Below, one piece after another: positions 33,775 through 41,089 of a stretch of DNA of 41,089 bases (within the stretch, counting starts at the first letter, position 1; each line of letters starts with the position of its first letter). The stretch is from IMG/VR virus record IMGVR_UViG_3300036770_003900, positions 1 through 41,089 of that record; one strand, given 5' to 3'. The stretch comes from a virus. The notes under the pieces are model-generated. The model did not search any database. It saw nothing but the letters and a program-made list of their open reading frames with translations, and had not been told where the DNA came from. The translations under genes were made by a program, and so were the position numbers.

Positions 33775-36700
33775 TATTAAACTGCAACAAGCTGTTGGTA
33801 GGGTAGGGCTTGACATGGATTCATCTGCAAATCAGGTGGCTCCAGGCAAGCTTTCTTATGCTCTAAACGCAGCATTAGAGAACTACGACGCTAACTCAGT
33901 GAACTATCAGAATGAACCAGGAAATGAACTTTGTATTTCATTTCCTGAAGGATATTCATTGATAGGTTCACATTTTATAAACGAATCTGGAAAACATATA
34001 TTCTTTTTAACAAACGATACAACAGGCGATTGTGAGATTGGATATATGGATAATAACGATTGTGTTTATAAAACTTACATAAATGCACCTTGTTTGAATT
34101 TTAAAGTGAGCAGCCCTATTCATAAGGTTGTTCATAAAATTACAAACTGTACCACTGAAATCTATTGGACAGATGGTTTGAACCCTAGAAGGTTTCTAGA
34201 TTTAAATAATCCTCCCTATGTTACATCTACAGGAGTAAATGTTTGTGATAGTATTAATACAACTGCAATTGACTGTAATAAATTAAAGATACAGCCTAAT
34301 TTTTCAATTCCTGAAATAGATGTAACAGATGTAGTTAATGGAGGAAACTTAACTGCAGGTGTATATCAATTTGCAATACAATATTGCGACTCTGCTGGAG
34401 ACCCTTATACATCATACTACTCTGTAACAAACCCCACTCCAATATCCAACGAAGACATCACCACTCTTGATTTCAACTACTCTGTAGGAAAGTCAATAGA
34501 GCTGAATATAAAGAACCTCGATCTTACAAGATATTTTGAATATTACAATATTGCTGTAATTAAAACAATTAATGCAATAACTTCTGTTGAATTAATTGGT
34601 ACTTATTTTATTGATGGTTCTTCAAAAACAATCACTTATACTGGTCAGAATCAAACACAAATAAGACTTACGTTAGACGATGTGTTTGAAAAGTTCCCAT
34701 ATTACGATATTGCAAGTGATGTAACTGCTGTACAAGATGTCATAGTTTGGCAAGGTCTTACATCTATAGATCAAGTTAACTATCAGAAGATTGCCAATCA
34801 AATAACTCTTCAGTGGGAAACTTGGAGAATACCCTCTACAGAAAACTATTCAAACCCAGTAAATGCCACAAATCTTCGTGGTTATTTGAGAGATGAAGTT
34901 TATGCATTTGAAATAGTTTTTCTATTAAAGAATGGTCAACAGACAGATGGTTTCCATATTCCTGGAAGAGCATTGTCAGTTAATGACACATTGTATCCAG
35001 ATGTACCTGATACAAATCCTGATTTCATAGGAGAACCTACATATTCCTCTGGAGGAATTGGATATAGCCCTTATTGGAAAATATACAACACTGCCACAGA
35101 AACAGGTTTCTCAGAAGGATATAGTTCAAACGTAGATTACAAAGGTGCATACAAATATGGTGATTTTGCATATTGGGAATCAACAGATGTATATCCTTGT
35201 AATACAGATGTTTGGGGAGATTTAGCAAATCAACCAATCAGACATCATAAGTTTCCTGATACACTTGTAAGCCCTATATTTGAAAGTGCAGTTTATGCAT
35301 CAGGATCTCCTTTAACTCCTGTTGAGACAAAGAATGCAGTGTTTCCAATAGGTGTAAAGATTAATGTACAACAGATTAATCAACTTGTACAAACATCAGA
35401 CCTAACTGCTGATCAGAAACAAAACATAGTTGGTTTTAAGATTGTACGTGGTAACAGAAACACAAATAAGTCTGTTATTGCAAAAGGTATTTTAAGAAAC
35501 GTAGGAAAGTACAATAGAGAAGGAACAGATTATTATTTTCCAAACTATCCTTATAACGACCTTAAGAAAGATCCTTTCATTACAACTAAAAGCAATGCTT
35601 TCCTTGGTCAGTGTGAAAGTTATAGAATAACTGTACTCACTTCAGGTGAATACCAGTATACAGATTGTTACACTGCTGAAGTTGTAGAAGCACCAATGAA
35701 TGCTGGTGACGTTATTACACAGTGTACAATTGGAACTATTACAATTATAAGTGGAACCGCAACAATACTAAAAACTTCATGGTATACATACAAAATCTCT
35801 TCAGTATCAGTTTCAAATACATGGTTTTGGGTTGATCCTGTTTCACTTCTTACAAAAAGCTGGATAGTTGGACCTGGTCAAACTATTACAGTGGATTCAA
35901 GCATCTTGCCAAATCCTGTACCAGGATTACCAGGAACATTTACGAGATACGCAATCAGTAATATAAACAATCCTTCTTGTCAAGGAACAGACCTAGATGG
36001 ATTCTCAACAGACGATTCTAAATTCAGACATGTATTCAACTCTCCAGAAACATCCTTTGGAAGTCCTTTCTTAGGAAGTGTTTTGAAGTTGGAAAATGTA
36101 ATGTTTGGTGCTGGTAGGGCTCACTTTGTAGAAGTGAAGAAGAATGCAATGTATAAGCTTGTTACAAAAGAAGCACAAGAAGATGCTTTGGAAGCAAGTG
36201 AAGACGTTTCTAGAATTGCAGGAACTTTTGATGCCACTGCAATGTTTACTGCTTACCAATCCTACTTACAGATATATATAAATGGTATTACAAGAAAGAA
36301 TTATGGATATTCTTTCAACTCTATAGCTGAGTATAACTATTCAGCTAATATAGATAATAATCTGGGAATTAAACAAAGAGAACTTGATCTCTATCAATAT
36401 CTTATTCCTGGTGTACAGAATGTAGGAGATAATTATAATATAAACAATTTTCAAAGAGAGTCTTCTGTTTATTTGAAAACAGCAGGAGCCACACCTCTAC
36501 CATTCCCAGATAAAACAAACAGCCTCATTCTCTCTTCTGGAGGAAGCTTGATAAGTGATGATTCAAGATTTATAATATCACAAAAAGACAGCTGCCTCAC
36601 TCCAGAAAAAGAACAACCTATAAGTGTAGTTAGTTATTACGCAGCAATTAAGAACATCATCCCTAACCAATGGGGTCAGATGTATTCTTATGAAACAATA

Positions 36701-38407
36701 GACACAGGTGCACAAGTAATATTCGACCTATCTAACTCTTATACAGGAACAACTGTTTTTGGTGGAGACACATTTATAAATAAATTCTCATTCAAAACAA
36801 AGGTGCCCTTCTTTATTGATAATAGGGTGGGTGCTCCTGATGATAGTGATATATTTTATGATGAGCTTGGAAACATTGGCTATCCAAAGTATTGGCACTC
36901 TGCAAGATCTATTCTTAGCAATTACACTGTAGGAGGTAGCACAGGTCCTCTCAAAAATATCATTTCCTATAAAGCACATAATTTTGATTGTCCAAATAGT
37001 CAATCAGATACATCTGGTAATCCTGGAAGAACATTCTATGATGGAAAGATGTACATGTTTACATATGGTATTCCTACATTCTATTGTGAATCTAGTGTAA
37101 ACGTAGACCTCAGGCAAGCATTTAATAATAAAGATGGAGATTTCTATCCTCACGTTAGTACAGGTATTCCTGATGAATGGGTGCAGGAAAGCAATGTAAG
37201 TATTGCATTTGACAACACTTATTATTACAATCCATCTTTCTCAAAACAGAACACTGAAAATTCTTTCTCACATCTTCCAGTTGATTGGACTGGTGATCAA
37301 TGTTATACAAACTTTCCATTCAGAGCAATATATTCTGACAGACAACAAAGTTATACAGACAATCGTATAAACAGTTGGTTGATATACAGACCAATTAGCT
37401 TCTTTGATTTTCCACAGAATTATGGAAAACTTACAAGCTTGGATGGTATTCAGAATAGAGCTGTCCTTGCAAGGTTTGAAAACAAATCATTGCTTTACAA
37501 CACCTTGCTAACAATTGATACAAGCAATCCTCAAGCTGCTTACGTAGGAAACGACACATTGTTCAGAAGCTCTCCTCCAATAGATTTTGCAGAAACAGAT
37601 CTTGGTTATGTAGGAAGCCAGAATAAAATGTTGTTAAAGATTCCTCAAGGACAGATAACAATTGATGCAAAAAGAGGACAGGTGTTTCTTATTTCAGGAA
37701 ACAGCGCACAAGACTTGTCAGCATTTGGCTCAGGATTGAACAGGTTCTTTACAGACCATCTCGCTTTTGAAATACTTAGGTATTTCCCAAATGTTCCTAC
37801 AGACAACCATTTCAATGGTGTAGGATTGCACGGTGTGTTTGATAGTAAGTTTGATAGAATTATAATAAGCAAGCTTGACTACATTCCTTTAAGAAACGAT
37901 ATTAAATACGACGCTGTTAAAGATGAGTTTTATATTGAAACTAAATATAGAATGCCTGATGAGGAACTATTTTACAGCGTGGTTCGTGAAGTTGTTTATT
38001 TAACAGATCCTACGTATTTTTGTAATAAGTCTTGGACACTCTCTTTTAACTTCAATACAAAGAGCTGGGTGAGTTTTCATAGCTATATTCCTAACTGGTA
38101 TATTGCAGAAAACAATTTCTTCTATTCTGGAATAAACACAGGTTGTGATTTACATGCAATTGCTGTAGAGGAAATACCAACACCAACCACCACTACAACA
38201 AGTACAACAAGTACAAGCTCTACAACAACAACCACAACTACAACAATTGCACCTCAATGTAATCTTGAAGGAACTGCTAGAGTTGGTGTTTGTACACTTG
38301 AAGGAACTGCAGTGTATATACCCCCAGTAACTACAACTACAACTACAACAGTGATAACAGCAAATTGTACATTGGAAGGAACAGCAGAATATATTCCACC
38401 AGCTTAA
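33752..38407 (+). CDS. Large tail (muzzle-type) protein
   Basis: A 1551-residue protein, by far the largest product here, starting MAGEETGNIKLQQAVGRVGL then DMDSSANQVAPGKLSYALNA. The start region and size match the large tail-stabilisation or muzzle protein of crAss-like phages. It is beta-rich throughout, with Thr/Ser/Asn-rich repeats typical of beta-propeller or beta-helix tail proteins. The end differs: after residue ~1475 there is a Thr/Ser tract, then CNLEGTARVGVCTLEGTAVY, a second Thr tract and CTLEGTAEYIPPA, so a short Cys-x-LEGTA unit is repeated three times. It would close the tail channel and release the DNA on contact. Homology by memory and gene order. Confidence 0.8.
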   Translation: MAGEETGNIKLQQAVGRVGLDMDSSANQVAPGKLSYALNAALENYDANSVNYQNEPGNELCISFPEGYSLIGSHFINESGKHIFFLTNDTTGDCEIGYMDNNDCVYKTYINAPCLNFKVSSPIHKVVHKITNCTTEIYWTDGLNPRRFLDLNNPPYVTSTGVNVCDSINTTAIDCNKLKIQPNFSIPEIDVTDVVNGGNLTAGVYQFAIQYCDSAGDPYTSYYSVTNPTPISNEDITTLDFNYSVGKSIELNIKNLDLTRYFEYYNIAVIKTINAITSVELIGTYFIDGSSKTITYTGQNQTQIRLTLDDVFEKFPYYDIASDVTAVQDVIVWQGLTSIDQVNYQKIANQITLQWETWRIPSTENYSNPVNATNLRGYLRDEVYAFEIVFLLKNGQQTDGFHIPGRALSVNDTLYPDVPDTNPDFIGEPTYSSGGIGYSPYWKIYNTATETGFSEGYSSNVDYKGAYKYGDFAYWESTDVYPCNTDVWGDLANQPIRHHKFPDTLVSPIFESAVYASGSPLTPVETKNAVFPIGVKINVQQINQLVQTSDLTADQKQNIVGFKIVRGNRNTNKSVIAKGILRNVGKYNREGTDYYFPNYPYNDLKKDPFITTKSNAFLGQCESYRITVLTSGEYQYTDCYTAEVVEAPMNAGDVITQCTIGTITIISGTATILKTSWYTYKISSVSVSNTWFWVDPVSLLTKSWIVGPGQTITVDSSILPNPVPGLPGTFTRYAISNINNPSCQGTDLDGFSTDDSKFRHVFNSPETSFGSPFLGSVLKLENVMFGAGRAHFVEVKKNAMYKLVTKEAQEDALEASEDVSRIAGTFDATAMFTAYQSYLQIYINGITRKNYGYSFNSIAEYNYSANIDNNLGIKQRELDLYQYLIPGVQNVGDNYNINNFQRESSVYLKTAGATPLPFPDKTNSLILSSGGSLISDDSRFIISQKDSCLTPEKEQPISVVSYYAAIKNIIPNQWGQMYSYETIDTGAQVIFDLSNSYTGTTVFGGDTFINKFSFKTKVPFFIDNRVGAPDDSDIFYDELGNIGYPKYWHSARSILSNYTVGGSTGPLKNIISYKAHNFDCPNSQSDTSGNPGRTFYDGKMYMFTYGIPTFYCESSVNVDLRQAFNNKDGDFYPHVSTGIPDEWVQESNVSIAFDNTYYYNPSFSKQNTENSFSHLPVDWTGDQCYTNFPFRAIYSDRQQSYTDNRINSWLIYRPISFFDFPQNYGKLTSLDGIQNRAVLARFENKSLLYNTLLTIDTSNPQAAYVGNDTLFRSSPPIDFAETDLGYVGSQNKMLLKIPQGQITIDAKRGQVFLISGNSAQDLSAFGSGLNRFFTDHLAFEILRYFPNVPTDNHFNGVGLHGVFDSKFDRIIISKLDYIPLRNDIKYDAVKDEFYIETKYRMPDEELFYSVVREVVYLTDPTYFCNKSWTLSFNFNTKSWVSFHSYIPNWYIAENNFFYSGINTGCDLHAIAVEEIPTPTTTTTSTTSTSSTTTTTTTTIAPQCNLEGTARVGVCTLEGTAVYIPPVTTTTTTTVITANCTLEGTAEYIPPA
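38178..38404 (+). repeat. Threonine-codon tracts and LEGTA repeats at the end of the large tail gene
   Basis: ACA, ACT and ACC codons run through 38180-38250 and again 38331-38349, coding for Thr/Ser linkers. Between and after them, three copies of a C-x-LEGTA unit occur at about 38259, 38292 and 38367. Similar tracts occur at 27650-27712, 30200-30230 and 38655-38681. Near-repeats of this kind could act as recombination points between tail genes. Confidence 0.65.
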
Positions 38408-38426
38408 AACCTTAAAATATTATAAA

Positions 38427-39032
38427 ATGGCACAAACAGTACTAATAACATTGACTACAGCAGGAGCTGATACAGGACCTTTCAATCTATATTCAAATGT
38501 AGATGGGTATGTTTCTGCTTTTGAAACATCCGTAGCAAAAGCATCTCTTGTTTCAGGATATACATCTATAGTTGTTCCTGATGGAACATCTATAATAAGG
38601 GTGAAATCAACAAGCGCTCTTTGTACAAATTATATAGACTTAGCAGTTTCTGGTGTCACTACCACTACAACTACAACTACACAAGATATTGTTCAAGTGA
38701 TTCTTTATGGTAGACATGATCCAGCTGCCTCTACTTTCCCACTTTTGGCATTTGCATATTCGCAAAACGGAGGAGTTTCATGGACTCAAGCAGGTGCATC
38801 TTTTGATGATACAACCTGTACCCAAAGAGCTGTTATCAGTGTACAAAGAAACTCATCTCTTTCAATAAAAGTTGTTCAAGACGGAAACGTTGGAAACGTA
38901 TGGCAATCAAGTAGAAGTGGTACAAGCTGTCCTGCTTTCACAACAGTGAATTGTATTTGGCCAGCAGCAACTTCAGCAAATTCAACCACATACTACTTTA
39001 CAGTGAATGGTGATAATCAAGGAACTTGTTAA
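38427..39032 (+). CDS. TGPF-domain protein with a threonine linker
   Basis: A 201-residue protein. Residues 1-75 form a small beta domain: MAQTVLITLTTAGADTGPFN, LYSNVDGYVSAFE, SLVSGYTSIVVPDGTSIIRV, then CTNYIDLAVSG. After a Thr linker (VTTTTTTTQDI, 76-86) comes a second beta domain of about 115 residues with two late cysteines. The TGPF domain is repeated at the start of the next protein (39042). Domain plus Thr linker plus variable domain is the layout of adhesin-like tail attachments. It is probably a host-contact protein; inferred from layout and position after the tail gene. Confidence 0.65.
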   Translation: MAQTVLITLTTAGADTGPFNLYSNVDGYVSAFETSVAKASLVSGYTSIVVPDGTSIIRVKSTSALCTNYIDLAVSGVTTTTTTTTQDIVQVILYGRHDPAASTFPLLAFAYSQNGGVSWTQAGASFDDTTCTQRAVISVQRNSSLSIKVVQDGNVGNVWQSSRSGTSCPAFTTVNCIWPAATSANSTTYYFTVNGDNQGTC

Positions 39033-39041
39033 GAATAACAA

Positions 39042-39911
39042 ATGGCTAAGACAATAATCATAAAGTTAACTAGTGCAGGCAGAAGAACAGGCCCCTTTCA
39101 GATATTAGATGATAGGGGCAATGTTCTTGCCAACGATGTTTCTAAACAAAACATCATTGATGGCTTTACAGTTAGTGTTGCTGATGAAACAAAGGTTATT
39201 GTAATAAAATCTCTATACACATGCTGTAACACCTCAATCAATGTCTCAATAGGAACAGCTACAAAGGAGGAACTAGCAGCTCAACAATTTAAAGACACAA
39301 ACACTGCATCTCTTTGGAGGCATTTGACAAACACCACCATTTATAACAAATATTACGGTTGTACAAATCCTTATATTATAGAATATTCATTTGCATTTAG
39401 ATATCAAGATGAGATTCTTCAAAATATAAAAGACTATACAAAGGTGTATCAATATCTTCCTTCAGAATATGGTGTGTTTGATGACAATCGTAAGGTTGAA
39501 ATAGACAATCAGTATTTTGATAAATCAATTCTTTATAATGGTCAGCAGTCTTCTGGTGTGTTGAAACTTGTTCCAAAACCAATCAACAACCTGAGTGACT
39601 ATATGAAATATCCTGTTTACAGCGTAGACAGTAAAACAATAACATTTACAAAAAGCGATAACTTCTACCAGTATAATACATTTTGGTCTTTGGTAAGAGA
39701 TAAGTCTAAACCACTGTTCCTATCAACATGTGAATCTCTTTCAATTGACAAAGTTGTAAACCAATCTAACATGGACTACTCTAAAAGATCCTTTAAGAAG
39801 GAACCTTTGAGAGCTAAAGAACTTAAAGTTAGACATATTCTTGATTCAAGAAGTGACGTGCATTTAGTTTCACAATTTTTTGTAACAGCAAACCAAATCT
39901 CTTACAAATAA
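39042..39911 (+). CDS. TGPF-domain protein fused to a tail C-terminal domain
   Basis: A 289-residue protein. Residues 1-75 repeat the domain of the previous gene (MAKTIIIKLTSAGRRTGPFQ ... VADETKVIVIKSLYTCCNTS). Residues about 105-289 (YIIEYSFAFRYQDEILQNIK; DKSILYNGQQSSGVLKLVPK; KPLFLSTCESLSIDKVVNQS; LKVRHILDSRSDVHLVSQFF) form a separate domain. From memory, such a segment ends the large tail protein itself in other crAss-like phages, so here it may have been split off and joined to a TGPF domain. It begins 9 bases after the previous stop and ends 1 base before the last gene. Confidence 0.65.
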   Translation: MAKTIIIKLTSAGRRTGPFQILDDRGNVLANDVSKQNIIDGFTVSVADETKVIVIKSLYTCCNTSINVSIGTATKEELAAQQFKDTNTASLWRHLTNTTIYNKYYGCTNPYIIEYSFAFRYQDEILQNIKDYTKVYQYLPSEYGVFDDNRKVEIDNQYFDKSILYNGQQSSGVLKLVPKPINNLSDYMKYPVYSVDSKTITFTKSDNFYQYNTFWSLVRDKSKPLFLSTCESLSIDKVVNQSNMDYSKRSFKKEPLRAKELKVRHILDSRSDVHLVSQFFVTANQISYK

Positions 39912-39912
39912 C

Positions 39913-41089
39913 ATGAAGAAGTGGTTAGATAAATATGAAGCTCCAAAAGCCCAGAATGGTATAGAAGGAACCATGGGAGGTCTCACTGACAAGGGATTTG
40001 ATTATAATGGTGCATGGGGTGGAACAATGATGACAGGAGGCTCTCTTCCTGGTTCTGTAGGCTTCATGTACGCACGCACAGGAGACATTCCTTCCAATGG
40101 TCCTTATGCAAAGAAGACAAAGGCTAGTGCACAAGATGGTACAAATGTAAAAAAACCATCGGTTAACCTTTCTCCTGATGAACTAAAAATGGAGCGTTTA
40201 AAACAGTATGCACAACAAGCTTCTAGAAAAGAAAACCCCAAGTTACAGTCTAGAGGATCTACACCTGACGCTGTAAGAAAAATGTTATATGAAGATTCCC
40301 AACGTGGAGAACTGAAAAACCAAATACTAAAAGGTGCTGACATTGCTACAGATATAATGCAGGTTGGAAACTTTGTTCCTCATCCAATAGGTCAAGCTAT
40401 TGGTAAAGCTGGTAATGCAGCTGGTGCTTGGGTAGATGCTGCACAAGCAGCTGGTGATCTTTATAATGGAAATTATGTATCTGCTGCAATAAATGCAGCA
40501 AGTGTTGCACTACCTAATGTACTTGCAAATAATGAGTTTAGAAGAAATAGTAAATATTTAAAACCAGGACAACCTTTATATCCACTTAGTCCACAAGCTG
40601 GGATACTTCCAGGGGGATATAGTAGAACACAATATATAGAACCTTTTACAAAGGTGAGAGGTATGACAGATAAATCTCTATTAGCAAATCGTGCATTGCT
40701 TGGAGTACTTGGTGCTGAAACAGCTTATGATTCTTATCAGAATGGTGGTGAAATGAAATACTACCAAGAAGGCTTGGATTTCAAACCTAAGACAATCAGT
40801 GAAGATGGTTCCATTATAACACCTTATGGACAATGGGAATATCCTGGTGAGGTGACAACAATTCCATCTAACCAAATAACAATGGAAGGTGTACCTTATC
40901 CTGTCCTTGGAATATCAGACACTGGTGATACACAAATGATGTATCCTGAGGAAGACTATGAGTTTGATGGAGAATCAGTTACAGAATACCCAATAGCAAA
41001 AGGTGGTATTAGTGTTAACAGTGCTGATGCTCAACCTATTAAGAAGTTAGATCAATTGCTTAACTTTACAAACTATAATAAACCATCCA
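39913..41089 (+). CDS. Probable internal (cargo) virion protein, 3' end outside window
   Basis: The first 392 codons of a gene that runs off the window. It starts MKKWLDKYEAPKAQNGIEGT and contains glycine-rich parts (GGLTDKGFDYNGAWGGTMMT), a segment of small residues and amphipathic helices (IGQAIGKAGNAAGAWVDAAQ, AASVALPNVLANN) and QNGGEMKYYQEGLDFKPKTI. The KKWLDKYE start and the NGGEM-YYQEGLDFKPKTISEDG pattern are, from memory, typical of the large internal proteins encoded after the muzzle gene in crAss-like phages. Those are packaged in the capsid and released with the DNA. Its start is one base after the previous stop. Confidence 0.7.
   Translation, partial: MKKWLDKYEAPKAQNGIEGTMGGLTDKGFDYNGAWGGTMMTGGSLPGSVGFMYARTGDIPSNGPYAKKTKASAQDGTNVKKPSVNLSPDELKMERLKQYAQQASRKENPKLQSRGSTPDAVRKMLYEDSQRGELKNQILKGADIATDIMQVGNFVPHPIGQAIGKAGNAAGAWVDAAQAAGDLYNGNYVSAAINAASVALPNVLANNEFRRNSKYLKPGQPLYPLSPQAGILPGGYSRTQYIEPFTKVRGMTDKSLLANRALLGVLGAETAYDSYQNGGEMKYYQEGLDFKPKTISEDGSIITPYGQWEYPGEVTTIPSNQITMEGVPYPVLGISDTGDTQMMYPEEDYEFDGESVTEYPIAKGGISVNSADAQPIKKLDQLLNFTNYNKPS

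Noticed and set aside
1-41089. CRISPR array, diversity-generating retroelement or insertion sequence
   Set aside because: No regularly spaced repeats, no reverse transcriptase or transposase and no terminal inverted repeats were seen on either strand.
1-41089. Recoded stop codons, as known for some crAss-like phages
   Set aside because: All large virion genes are open without in-frame TAG or TGA, and TGA and TAG serve as normal stops in overlapping genes.

Overview
The window is part of the genome of a tailed phage of the crAss-like group (order Crassvirales) that infects a Bacteroidota host. The evidence is the gene order of the right half: small zinc-binding and HU/IHF-like proteins, large terminase, an 861-residue portal, an acidic 416-residue protein, the major capsid protein, a run of head and neck proteins, a 309-residue neck/ring protein and a 1551-residue tail (muzzle-type) protein. 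A Bacteroidota host is also indicated by three promoters of the TTTG-N19..21-TANNTTTG type and by A-rich leaders without Shine-Dalgarno sequences. No RNA polymerase, DNA polymerase, integrase or lysis gene was recognised here; they would lie outside the window. The standard genetic code is used.

Layout. Positions 1-14373 are transcribed leftward (- strand). They hold about 40 small genes, most of unknown function. Recognisable ones are a GIY-YIG homing endonuclease, a calcineurin-type phosphoesterase, a protein with a DnaA domain IV-like helix-turn-helix, a possible Myb/SANT-like DNA-binding protein, a probable HNH-type homing endonuclease, a lipoprotein, a secreted protein and several tiny membrane proteins. 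From 1 to 8.3 kb the genes are packed with ATGA overlaps. From about 8.3 to 14.4 kb many are separated by RNA structure: terminator hairpins, odd tRNA-like cloverleaves, pseudoknots and larger multibranched folds. Many of these leftward genes have the same short leader, TTTAAA followed by an A/C-rich stretch, ending 5-18 bases before the ATG.

Positions 14374-14676 form the divergent control region: an H-type pseudoknot faces left and a host-type promoter faces right. From 14677 to the window end all genes are rightward and make up the packaging and virion module, organised in overlapping pairs. A terminator followed by a new host-type promoter at 30.27-30.37 kb starts a second transcription unit with a phosphoesterase and the neck and tail genes. 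The last gene, probably an ejected or internal virion protein, runs off the right end.

The most unusual part is 12.83-13.77 kb, about 0.9 kb that is mostly non-coding. Two homologous structured RNAs (12.90-13.02 and 13.24-13.40 kb) keep the same loop (CCTTGGGAAA) and flank (CCCCTCTGC) while the bases of their stems change in a compensating way. Next to them lie a four-way-junction RNA with a 14-bp closing stem and a pair of interlocking helices. Together with three tRNA-like genes that have normal acceptor, D and T arms but no normal anticodon arm, this looks like a phage non-coding RNA system I cannot match to a known family.
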